Part shown: one piece after another, positions 44,733 through 57,000 of the stretch
Layout of the letters: every line of letters starts with the position of its first letter
Numbering within the stretch: position 1 is the stretch's first letter
Origin: Owenia fusiformis
Taxonomy: Eukaryota > Annelida > Polychaeta > Sabellida > Oweniidae
Direction of reading: 5' to 3'
DNA length: 64,000 nucleotides
NCBI GenBank assembly: GCA_903813345.2
Contig: CAIIXF020000010.1
Coordinates: 29,102,425 to 29,166,424, forward strand
Program-made: the position numbers and the translations under genes
Notes under the pieces: generated by a model
What the model was told of the DNA's origin: nothing
The model's database searches: none
Seen by the model: the letters and a program-made list of their open reading frames with translations, nothing else

Positions 44733-45965
44733 ATTGTTGTAGGTACTGTTGTTATTGGTACTATTATTCCTGTTTCTTTGTACATTAAAGCATAGACGTC
44801 AACAATATGAACGGTGGACATCAACTGGAAAATGTAATCATTATCAGAGTCATTCCATTCACATTGCTTTATGTAACAAGGAAATGACACGGAGGGATAA
44901 TAGTTGAAAACATTTCCTTTGTTTTCACATGCACGTTCCATGCATTCTCTAAGATTTGCAACTGAGACTGGATCAGTAGCAAATGTACAGTTGGAAAATT
45001 GCCTACGTGACCATGTTCTTTTCATAAAATATGAGTTCGTACATCCACGTGTGTAAGGATGCGGCTTGGCATACACACGCCCCGTGTTACCCGTCCACTG
45101 CCATGCATAATCCCAATCTAGTTGCGCTTGTTGGGATTCGCATTTATATATGTAACAATGATGAGCTTGTCTATAATATACCACATTCCCACCCTGTTGG
45201 CACGCCTTAATGAAACATTGCAAGCGTGAGCTGACAGCCGGTGGAGAGTAAACTTTCTGCAAAACCTGACAACCAGGGGCGAAGCCATCTCGTCTAACTA
45301 AAAGGTAGTCTCCAGTAAAACAATCGGCCATGGCTGCAAATAAATAATGATGATAAGTACTAACCAAAAAAAGTTCGAAATGATTCTCAAAAACCTTCAT
45401 TGAACTTATGAACTCATGATGCTAAGTCATTGGTCAATGGTGTATGTCCCCATGTTAAAATAAAATAACATGGGGACATTCACAAGTTGCAAATTAAAGT
45501 GGGGGGGGGGGCATGACGCCATTTGAAACTTCAGGCCTGATTTTAAAGACTTATCGTGAATGACATCTCACCATTATCTCCTGCAGACGGACGACTTACC
45601 GACGAAATTATTTTATCATCTCTATGAGTGCTTTTCCTGGAGGCAATGCATTTATCTAACATATGCACCTGTTTTAATCCCCAGAAAATAGCTAAAATCC
45701 AACATGTGACTGTTCGAAATCTGTTGCGATACTTTCCCTCGTCCTTTGGTGTTGCTTCACCATTGAGTTAATCAAAACGACACCGAAATAATGATTGCAT
45801 CACGAATAAATTGATTAAATCAAAATAGTGAATTATCACTTGAATTATCCCATTGTTTGATAATCGAACAAATCTCTTACCCCCATCTCCACGTGCACGT
45901 ATTGCAAAATACATCAAATATATACTACATTGCACTAGCCTTGGCAAGAGCGATGTCACTTCCAT
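44231..45965 (-). CDS. ITAM-bearing receptor with two Cys-rich repeats and poly-Thr stalk
   Basis: Exon 1 (45965-45881) is a leader ending in phase 1; exon 2 (45333-44231) encodes the rest, 395 residues in all. A downstream in-frame ATG (45400) is intronic, so the spliced start is preferred. Two tandem repeats of about 60-80 residues share six cysteines (C..C..CxxxxC..C..C); examples are LQCFIKACQQGGNVVYY then CYIYKC, and LRECMERACENKGNVFNYY then CYIKQC. They faintly resemble MANSC/PAN modules. A Thr stretch of about 27 follows (likely O-glycosylated), then helix VVTVILGLLLLLACVIIGVM. The tail carries Y-Q-N (Grb2-type), a canonical ITAM DDIYSTIDTAEEPKYERL, and a C-terminal P-V-Y-K. An activating surface receptor signalling through Src/Syk-type kinases is inferred. 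I do not recognise an orthologue. Confidence 0.85.
44655..44731. repeat. Coding trinucleotide microsatellite (gtt)n
   Basis: About 25 gtt units, reading as ACA (Thr) codons on the - strand. It forms the poly-Thr stalk of the ITAM receptor. Pure repeat of one codon implies rapid length change between alleles. Confidence 0.9.
45444..45479. repeat. Perfect 14-bp hairpin in the ITAM receptor intron
   Basis: atgtccccatgtta pairs with taacatggggacat around eight bases. A G-run follows at about 45502-45512. Confidence 0.75.
45610..45760 (-). repeat. Dispersed repeat family B, - strand copy
   Basis: atcatctctatgagtgcttttcctgg, ccagaaaatagctaaaatcc and atctgttgcgatactttccc are the mirror of 2950-3090. 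It lies in the ITAM receptor intron. Confidence 0.75.
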
Positions 45966-48152
45966 GTTGATTTTTAGTTTAATGAGTTAAAAAATAGTCA
46001 GACAGATCAGAGTTGATGAACACGGAAATAAAAAATAAATTATAATCCATCGAGTACATGTTCTTGAAAAAACGTAAATATAGGCCTGATGTTTTCAAAT
46101 TTAGACACTCCGTTAAAATATCATTGATCGTTGTCAAGGGCTATCACGATAAAGTGATAAAGGCAACCAATGGAATAACTGTTTTAAGGTGGTTGTCAAC
46201 CTCCGCAGAATGCTAAAATAACTTCGAATAAGTGGATCAAAAATATTAAAATGTTCATGACGAAAATACCCTGCGTGCAGAGTCTAGTTAAACTACGAAG
46301 ACGAAGCTCTCTTTTAAGAAGTGAAGTCAAACGAATGCAAAGGGTATGACGAAAAGAGTGTGATATGTAGAAATGGAAACTGGTGTGATATCACGAGCTG
46401 TATAATGAATCGGGGGAGTTTTTTCAAACATTTCCCTTGTTTTTCATTCAAAAACGTCAATGCACTTTAAAATATTTTATTAACTATAAGATTGCACCAT
46501 ATAATCCCAAAGATATTTCTCATTTTCAAGGATTATCTGTGGATTAACACCCGGGTATTTTCATTTTCCAAACGTCAGAGGACTGGGAATCACTGATCCT
46601 TTTCGCCTTTGAATAATATAAATGCTGTTTTAAATAGGTACGTCAATAATTTCTCAAATTGTGTAAATGATACCCGTACCTTAATCCCCAAATTTTATCT
46701 TAGAAATCCAATGGTACAATTCCAAGCAGATTTTGAAATAACAGGAAAGTAAATCTTTAATACACATGAATGAATGAATGAATGAATACTTTGATACGTT
46801 TCACTCGATTTGCCCAAATCTAACTGTATTGACTACCGAAGAAAAGGCTTATTATATGTTTAATGCTGAGGGTAACATGTGTATCACCTTTGCAAAATAC
46901 CTTTATGAAATAATTGAAAAGAGATCAACTATATTATCAATATAAATATATACATGTAGGCTAATAGTAGTTGTTGGTATATATCTAATGATCAGTCAAT
47001 CACATTATATTGCCATTATATGCCATGTAAAATTTGCATTGTATGTTATTGTAATTGTATGTATAGTTTTATTTTTATTTTATCATGTTTATTTGCTGTA
47101 CACTCACCCGAAAGGGATTTTTAGTACAATAAAGCATTGAATAAAAAAAATACACATCTTATTGGGTTGTTTTGATTTATCGCAATTAACCTACATTTCA
47201 AAATCTGTCTATTAGCCCGCATATTTTTACAATTAACAGACTTTGATATAAGGCTTCTTTCCTAAAAAATACCAGGGCTTGAAAAAACTGCTTATTATCC
47301 AGTCAGAAGGGCCAAAATAAGGGGTTGCTGCACTTTTTAAAAGACAATCCATTCACTCAATAGGAAGTTTAAGCTGATAGTACGTCGAAACGCTAACTAA
47401 CTCGTATGACCAATCACCCATACAAATGCATTTCTTAAATATTTTCCGGACACATTTAGGTTGTGAAAAACAATGCAAGCTTAAACTCCCCATTGTGTAA
47501 GTGGTTTTCTACAAGCTCTAGTGTTTGCAAAAATTGTTTGTTTCAAATGCGTTAAATATGTCATTATGCAAGGTAAAGATAGAAGGCATTTGATTTGCTT
47601 TGAAAACAATATTTATTCTGGGTTGCTCTGGACATTTGTGTGGGGATGGACTGTATAATATGCTAAAGAAATTCCCTAGAATCTGACCATAGATCGATAG
47701 ATTTTATTGTGGATGCTAGCACAAAGTGGCAATATTAGAGTAAGAAGTCACTTGTTAGGGTTTGCAAACTTTTTGGGTGTTATAATATGACAGACCTGGA
47801 GTGAATTCATAAATCATGAGTCATTGGTCCACAGACCTTCAACATCACAACAAATATAACATAAGAAATGTTGATTAGTTTTGTACCTATATTTTATGAA
47901 GATCACAGATGATCAAATGCTTGATACAGACATAAACATTATTGGATCTTATAAGGGAAACATTATAGTTGAACCATTAACCAAAACTGCACAAATTGTA
48001 ATCATTGTGAACACACATTATTGATGGTATCATTATGGATGGCGTAATCAACAATTCTTTTACTTTTAAATGTATCTAGTGTTTAAAATGAGACAAATCA
48101 GGCATTGCATTGAGTGTGTGTGATTCCATTTATAAGATCCCAAAATGTATAG
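45966..48152. other. Gene-free stretch
   Basis: No exon supported. Contains five tgaa units at about 46767-46786. At 47095-47150 there is a gtacactcacccgaaaggga...aataaagcattgaataaa tail that resembles the 3' end of a LINE. That assignment is weak and no reverse transcriptase is present. Confidence 0.4.
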
Positions 48153-48215
48153 TACGAGGGATGGCCAATAAGTAATCGACACTTATTTGGACTTACTTAT
48201 TGACAACCCCTCGTA
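48153..48215. mobile_element. Very short mariner-type MITE (63 bp)
   Basis: tacgagggatggccaataagt pairs with acttattgacaacccctcgta almost end to end. TA at both outer ends. Confidence 0.7.
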
Positions 48216-51067
48216 TGTATGACAGTATGAAGTATGATATAAAAGATGACTGAAGTGTACTTGGTACAGACAAGTTTTAACTTGGCTACTTCTACAGCTA
48301 AAAACAGTGAATCCACCATATAATGTGAGGGCATCAAAGCTTTATAATATGAGGGCATCAAAGCTGTGTTAATTAAAAACATTTAGACAGAAATTTGTAA
48401 TAAAATCTCTTTTAAAAACACTCTTGAATGACTTTATCTTGAAAGTTATAATCCATCAAAACATTCTTCATTATGTTCAACCTTGAGTGGTACAGAGGTG
48501 TTTAACTTACAGAGGTGTTTAACTCATGGAGGTGTTTTACTTATAAGTGTACAAATAAATTCAAAGGTTCTATCATTTCAAAACCGTCACCTTATGAATA
48601 TATATGGTGGATCTGACATAAGCATTTGTGATATTTACAAAGCAAAAAAATCAACAATATTCAATCGCCAACAAAAATGAAATCTACATCTAAAAGTCGT
48701 ATAAATCATAACTAAAACTTGTTAATATTATCGCCCATTATTAATATGAACGACTAAAGATATACATCATAAATTTAATTTTTACAAAGTGATTTTTACA
48801 GTGCTTATAAGTTTATATGTGATATGACTTTATACAATGCAGAATATATAAATTATGACATCTACTGTACATAATACTCGAAAATATAACCTATATTAAA
48901 ATATTAGACATTCAATGTACATTTTTATCCTCGCATATGTACAGTACACGCATTTACATGTAACATTACATTTACAAAGATTTTCCTATACTGATTGATT
49001 TGGTCAAGAAATAAAGGTTCTCTTCACTCCTTTCTAACTGCTGATATTCAGGGTGTCTATAAAGTCCCTTTATACTTCCAATACAAAGTCTGTGCAAAGT
49101 GAAGAGACTTATGGACACCCTGTATCATATATTTCAGCTCAGAAATAAGCTACTGATTCAAAAGCAAATTGGCTCATTTAGAGTTCAAATATTTCAATGT
49201 AGGGATAACATATATCATAAGCCTAAAACATCCAATTTAACAGGAACAAAATTAACAAATCCATAAAATTCAATCTCAAGATAATTGTAAATAATTTTTA
49301 CAAGGGCTCTTAATTGGGTGATTGTTAATTATTTCCCATAAATGCAAACCTAAATTTGGTTCCCAGTCTGATGCCCAGCCGCAGAAAATGTGACCAATTA
49401 ATAAACTGATGAATGTTAATAAATGGATGACCTAAACCTAAAATGGGGCTGTACATTGGATTGTGATTGAATTATTGAAGTATAAAAATTGAACTGTTTC
49501 GCTTTGTAAAATACAATGGTACTTTAGTACATTGCATTGCCTCAAAAACTGGCTCATAAATTTGTATAACACACTCATTTAGCCATTTCTTGGGGGCTGT
49601 GCCATATACTATGTGATGGTTTTTGTGTAAATCATGTGATCTGATAATTATATTCAATGATATGTGTCAATTAATAATTTCATTTGGTAATTAACTTTGT
49701 CACACACAATCTACAGTTTGTTGTTAAGACAAAAAATTAGGACCCTGTAGTAGGATGTCAACTAGAAATGCTTAAAAAAGCTAAATTCATCATGTAAATG
49801 TACCACCCTGTACACCCCTTTAACAGTAACATACAGGGTGTTCCAGAAGTGTACCAAAATTATGTGTAATAATTCATGACATTGAAATATAAGTGTATAG
49901 GACAACTTTCTAATCATAATCAAAAATTCTTCTCCAAAACATAAAATGTAATTACACAATTTTTGAAATATTCAAAACCAAATTTCATGAGGACTATTTA
50001 AAATAAAATTATGTTTGTACATTGTAGAAAAAATAAGAATTAGGAACATCTATTAAAATTGTACACTATTAAGGATAGTGAAATGCATGAAGTGCTTTAT
50101 ATCACTTAATAATAAAATTGTAAAGCTGTGTATATGTTAATATATAAATGGATACTTCAACTGGAGTCATCTGGGTAATTATTACATTACATACATACTT
50201 CTGAAACTGCATAACATAATAGATATGTATAATACCTTAATCCCTATCACATATATTAATGTCACAATCATTCTGGGCAAAGTTTAATGTCCTTTCACTG
50301 ATTCCCAAAATTTCAAAAGATAACATACAACCATGCATCTCTTTCAGAACATATAATCAATGGACGATTGTTGAATCTTCATATTCCTATTTGATGTTTT
50401 CATAAGACTTCATGAAGACTCTTGCGATCTAAAAATGCACAGCTTATGGAAATGCATAGCCTTAAAGGAAATGCATGACAAGCATGTCATCTTTAGGTAA
50501 AATAAAATGCAATCCATCTTTAATCATCCATTTAAAGCTGCAATGGATTTCTTAATATCAAACAGATTCTTAAGCTTCTAAAAAAGGTCGTACCCAAACC
50601 TGAAGTCCCGTGACTCCACAGGCAGAAAGGAGAAACTTCTTTTATTTCATAAAACATCATAAGTTTATAACTATCTACAAATTATAATATATCATGAAAC
50701 CTGATATGATTTTGTCTATTGATATGTTACTATTGGAGGCACTTTTTAAGTGGACAAACGACTAAAATGATGATATATCAACTACATGACTGTCTTAACT
50801 AACTATACACACTAATTCTATTGTACAAATCACATTTTCTAAAGCTCAAATGGCTTTGTTTTTCCCATGTTCCTCAAAAATGTTCAAAATACTTATAAAA
50901 TCTTGGCTCAACATTAAAATGTTACATCCTCAAGTCTGTCTAGTTTATATTAAAATATATCCTGACCTCCCTTCTTTAAATGGGACGTCCCAAAGCCAAA
51001 TGAAGGTCAAGCTGGGGTCCCTTCAAGGAGGAATGTTAAAGTATAAAAATAAGGGGTATAAGGGTTT
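48216..51067. other. 3' flank of the long Ig receptor gene
   Basis: No gene. On the - strand this follows the stop at 51068; a tttatt (AATAAA on -) at 50641 is a plausible polyadenylation signal. A single mariner-type end (cagggtgttccagaagtgta) is at about 49833. Confidence 0.45.
49049..49122. mobile_element. Short mariner-type MITE (74 bp)
   Basis: cagggtgtctataaagtccc at the left is mirrored by agacttatggacaccctg at the right, followed by ta. Same terminal style as the element at 17852. Confidence 0.7.
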
Positions 51068-54000
51068 CTATACAGCAGTGTCAGAACCAGGGTTAACACC
51101 TTGTTGGTTTACATCGTTGACATTGACGCCATATGAAAAGCCACCTGGTGGTGCATTTTGGTACTGAGGAGGTCGGCGATCGTCATGTCCATTCTGAAAG
51201 TATAAAAATATATGATTCAAATAAGGAAATGTTTTTTATGCTAGATAGTGAGAAGAATACATATCACTGGACACCCTGTAAAAACAAACCAAGGGGTTCT
51301 AATTACTTCAAGGGAGATTTAGATCTTGAGTGTGGGCTTAACAAAAAACTGTTTCAATTTTAGAATATTTTGGACGCATCATTCATTCATACTTATTTTT
51401 TATAAATGTGGTTACCATTTTTATTATTTGAGAGAATTTAAACATTTTTCTTCATTTTTGCACTTTGAATCTTAAATAACTTCACCATTACAATTTTTGG
51501 AAATCATTTCAAAAAATCATAATTTCAGCTTACAGAAAACAGAGAGGAGTGATAGTGTCAGGGATAAAAATGAGTTAACTATTTATACTAATTAGAAAAT
51601 GCCTAAAATGTTAAATAAAAGAAAACACAAAGTTAAAATTCAGTGTCATCTCAGGATCATTTCATATGTTTCAAATGTAATTCTACATGTAAGCCATTTC
51701 ACTCATGGCTGAATCACCCACCCATCCTTCTTAAGGAAAATAAAACTTTTTGGAAATATGAAAGAAATGGAAAACTCAAGGAAAAATCATCAAGCCTTTC
51801 ACCACTCATGTGGAACATTAAACCGATTATGTGTAGAATTTACAGTGAAACTTATGAAACAGTGCCTTGTTCATGCAGACACCTTTGAACTTTTTTTTTT
51901 TCAGTTGCTTAATCTAATTGGGTTTGGTATATCTACAAGGAATATGACATCATGTTGTTTAATTCATGCATGCAGTTAGTATGTTAATGCTGTTGTTTTT
52001 GTGTACTGTGTGTTGTCGGTCCTGCAAATGTGTCACTTCAAAACGGCAATGTTAGTAAAAAAGGGGATCTCTGTGAGAGAGAATATCCTGCAATCCATTC
52101 CAATTTAAATGGCAATGTTAGTAAAAAGGGGTATCTATGTGAGAGAGAATATCCTGCAATCCATTACAAAACTGCAATGTTAGTAAACAGGGAATCTATG
52201 TGAGAGAGAATATCCTGCAATCCATTCCAAAACTGCAATGTTAGTAAACAGGGAATCTATGTGAGAGAGAATATCCTGCAATCCATTCCAAAATTGCAAT
52301 GTTATTAAACAGGGGTATCTATGTGAGAGAGAATATCCTGCAATCCATTCCAAAATGGCAATGTTAGTAAACAGGGGATCTATGTGAGAGAGAATATCCT
52401 GCAATCCATTCCAAAATGACAATGTTAGTAAACAGGGGTATCTATGTGAGAGAAAATATCCTGCAATCCATTCCAAAATTGCAATGTTAGTAAAAAGGGG
52501 TATCTTTGTGAGAAAGAAAATCCTGCAATCCATTCCAAAATGGCAATGTTAGTAAAAAGGAGTATCTATGTGAGAGAGAATATCCTGCAATCCATTCCAA
52601 AGTGGCAATGTTAGTAAACAGGGGTATCTATGTGAGAGAGAATATCTTGCAATCCATTCCAAAATGACAATGTTAGTAAACAGGGGTATCTATGTGAGAG
52701 AGAATATCTTGTAATCCATTCCAAAATGACAATGTTAGTAAACAGGGGTATCTATGTGAGAGAGAATATCTTGCAATCCATTCCAAAATGACAATGTTAG
52801 TAAACAGGGGTATCTATGTGAGAGAGAGAATGTTCTGCAATCCATTCCAAAATGACAATGTTAGTAAACAGGGGTATCTCTGTGAGAGAAAATCCTGCAA
52901 TCCATTCCAAAATGGAAATGATAGTAAACAGGGGTATCTATGTGAGAGAGGATATCCTGCAATCCATTCCAAAATGGAAATGATAGTAAACAGGGGTATC
53001 TATGTGAGAGAATATCCTGCAATCCATTCCAAAATGGCAATGTTAGTAAACAGGGGTATCTATGTGAGAGAGGATATCCTGCAATCCATTCCAAAATGGC
53101 AATGTTAGTAAACAGGGGTATCTATGTGAGAGAGAATATCCTGCAATCCATTCCAAAATGACAATGTTAGTAAACAGGGGTATCTATGTGAGAGAAAATC
53201 CTGCAATCCATTCCAAAATGGAAATGTTAGTAAACAGGGGTATCTATGTGAGAGAGAATATCCTGCAATCCATGCAGATAACCTTACATAGGTCTACCTC
53301 TTTAAAGGGCACTGCTGGTGGGTTGTCATTGTCATCAACAGCATCCATATCATAATTTTCCCTGAACCCACCGTTATATTCATCCTAGAAAAGCAAGCGG
53401 TATTAGTACAAACTTAAAATAAAGTAAGAATTTAACAAAAATGCATTTTTGTGAATATCTACTAAAGCACATCGTGGATTTATATAACGATTGAAAAAGT
53501 TTTGACTGTGAAGAACAATAATCTCATGATTGCTGAGTCCTAAAAATGTTGGTGGTACTAATACAACATAAAGCATACAACAAGCAGAGGCAAGATAAGA
53601 CATTAGTACAATAATGGTTAATACAAATATAGGATATAAGTTCTGTGTAAGTGGAACACCCTTGGTTCTACTCTAAAGGTGTTCCACTAGTGAGTTTTTA
53701 CTATCACTGGAATTTTGTTTCTTGAGATGTCATGTCAATATGGCATTAGCGTCTGAATGAATTTTGCTATCTGCATCTCTCTTTAAAACATTCACAACTG
53801 TACACTTAAACTGCAGTTCTAGAGCTAAGTGCTTATTATTCGCTTACATTTTACTCCATAAATATTAAAACATGTATGTACATGTACATATTATGTCATT
53901 GTGAAACACATAACATTAGAGTGTCAATACAGCTATACAAATAATTATATGTGGTTTGAGCTCATATTAATTTTGCGAAATAATTTTTGATATCTGTTTA

Positions 54001-57000
54001 TTCAAAATTGTAACAATTTGAGAGAAATTCTGAAACTGTGAATTAATAATTCTGGGTAAAGAATTTTGATTTCTCTGAGTGTAACTTCGAAATATGTGCT
54101 CCTTCTTTATTATTCCTTTTAGGAAGCATAAAACAGATAAGTTAGAGACAGGCATATTACAACTTTGTTTTAATCAGAAGGATAAAGGGTTCCATACTTA
54201 AAGGACACCTCAACATTCTGTTCAGTGTCTCCGAAATCAAGATAAATCTTAGTCTACTATAAAAATTAATTCATTACTCATAACAATTGTTGGTGCAACT
54301 TTAAATAATTGTGCAACAAATTTGTGACAAAGTGAGAATCCTTTTTATGAGAAATCAGAAATTAAATTTTAATAAAAGAATATACCAATTCAGATTTATA
54401 TATATCAATTACAATATTTTGTGTGACTTTAAATAATTGTGCAACATAATTAATTTGGAACAAGGGAGGTTAGCTTATACCATCCACCATAGATAATAAC
54501 TATATAAAAGGGTTGCACCTTGGGATTTTTCTTGGTTTTGTCTGGTTGTGAATATATATAATCACCCTGGTCCTAAATAGAAAAGAACAATTATAGTTCT
54601 TTAGTTAATAGTAATTAAATCCCATTTATAGTGTAATCTCAGCTGTTAATTAATTTTTCAATTACATCTCTAATTGGAATAGTAAAGAATAAATGGGATT
54701 TCTCTACTAAATTAAGTCCAGCACACAGTTTCAAGAAAATGTTACCAGCTAGCCAATGGAAATAAATGGGGTTGTTTAAAGTTGAAACTTTTTGGCAGCT
54801 GTGTTTTGGACTCATATTGTCTGATTTGCTAGATCAGCTTAAATAGAATTTGAATGGGGATGAAGCCCAGCAATGTGTAAATTATGGTGAATTTCATAGT
54901 AATCTTTCAAATAACATTAAAGTATTTATCATATATGTGGGATTTTAAGGATTGACAAAGCTTGTGAGGTAACAGGATAATGAGCCTCTTTCAAGTGGGA
55001 ATTGCGAATAAGTGAGAATTGAAAAAAAGGGGGAATTTTGTATTTAACTAAAATGTGTAATATTGTAACTATAAATGGGATTTGAATTAGTGAAGATATC
55101 TACCAGTGAATTATGGAGAGTTCTAAAAGGAAGAAAAATGCAAATATTACAGAAAATTAATGGGGTACTATGAATTTTACAGAGAATTAAAGGTGTACTA
55201 TTGCCTTGCGGACATAAGCTTACACATGCGAGTACCTAGTACATATATGTGATATATAATCCAATCAGAATTTCTAAATATTACTTGAGATTTGTGTATC
55301 CTTCGAAATGAATGAATATCATATATATATATATATATATATTATATAAATGATTAAAAAATCAGGATATTTTTAATGGATGAAGCCTAGGATATTTTAA
55401 ATGGATGAAGCCCATGGTATAGTAAATGAAACCCAAACAAAACAAATAATACTGAAAATGTTTTAATGATGCAAATGCTTTATGAAATACACACCGTCTC
55501 TGGATTCTTTTTGGACTTGTCTGGCTGTGAGTAGATGTAGTCAGGTCCAACTTGACCTTCTACCTCAGTCTGTGGGGCTGTGAAGTCATTTCTAGAAACA
55601 TCAACATTTAAATAAGGGTGGGCCAGAAAATTTTGCAACTTTTTTAAAAGGCTAGAAAAGTAAAATGAAGTAAGTGCATATTATATATATGCAAACTTTA
55701 AAATGAAATAAGTTCATGTTTTACTTAGAAATTTCCTCTATAGGACCGATAGGACCTGTGCTTTTATATTAACTATATAATTTTTTTGAACCCTGCAGTA
55801 TCCAAAATTTTAATTTTAACACATTTTTCATTTCTTTTTTACAAGTTTTGATTTAATTCCTATAACTTATAAAATTATAAATATTTCCTTACCCAATATC
55901 CTTTCCTTTCTCGACATTAGCATCTATGAAATACACAAATAACAATAATTAGAAACAAAATCATGAAAACATTCATATACCAATTTTGTATTTATTAAAG
56001 ATATATGTATATTGTTATTTTCTTGAAAATAAAGTGTTAGATTCTCCCTTTCACAACTATAAAACATTTGTAATATATCTTACTTCTTGAATCCCTACTA
56101 GTGCTAGCTGTTAATAAGAATAAGTCTACAATTAGTTGAATCATATCATTGCAGGTGTAAAACATATGATCAACTTAGCTAATACCAAAATGCTGTACTT
56201 TCTACTATATATTTCATAAACAATAATTGTCTGTTATGATGCCAGTAACAATAAAATGCCGGCTACAATCACTCATAAATATGGGGTGATTAAAAAGTAT
56301 TGGGCGCTACTTTGTTCACTACTTTTGAATCATCCATTATATATCTACATCTAGTGATTATTAGAAATTTAAATGAAAAAAAGGTTGTAAGCAAGCTGGG
56401 GAAAGGCAGATGATTTAGGAAAGTTCAACAGAAAAATGTGCAGGTGATTCAGACATTTTTTGGTGGAAACTGATAACTGAATGAAAAGCGAAATCACCTA
56501 TACACAAATATACTAGCAATCTCTATGGTATAACTTCAATCTAACAAACACAAATCAAAATTTGTGAAACAAAATCAGAGTGGTCCGAACCAAAGAGGGG
56601 CATTACACAAGACACCCGTAAATGTTAGGGTAGGTAGCTTTAAAGTTCTCGGTTGTCAATACCCTAACAATGCAAACCTATCCCAAAAACTATAGTTGTA
56701 AAATGTGGTATCATTCAATAACAAAAATTTCCTTTATATCAAAATTGTTGTCAATTACTCACTATTTCAACTGCAAGACTTTGAATTGGTTTGAATCATG
56801 AGGGTATTTAGAGGCTATCAAGAACGTTGGAGTCAAAACCCTTACAAGGTATTCAGTCCTTAATTGTTCCTCTCTTTTCAAAACAGTTTATAAGTGAATC
56901 AAAATAAAGTTTAATTCAATTTAATCAAAGGCATTTGGTTTCCAATAAACCAATCAATTTCCTGGGGTCCAAAGTCTGACTTTAAAAGACCTAGCCCTTT

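Noticed and set aside
45334-45400. ATG at 45400 as start of the ITAM receptor
   Set aside because: A good acceptor (tttatttgcag) ends at 45334 and the leader exon at 45965-45881 joins in exact phase. The segment upstream of the acceptor is intron.
52040-53355. Regular repeats of about 60 bp resembling a CRISPR-type array, and several overlapping open frames there
   Set aside because: Units are contiguous with no unique spacers, and this is an animal intron. The frames are translations of the satellite.
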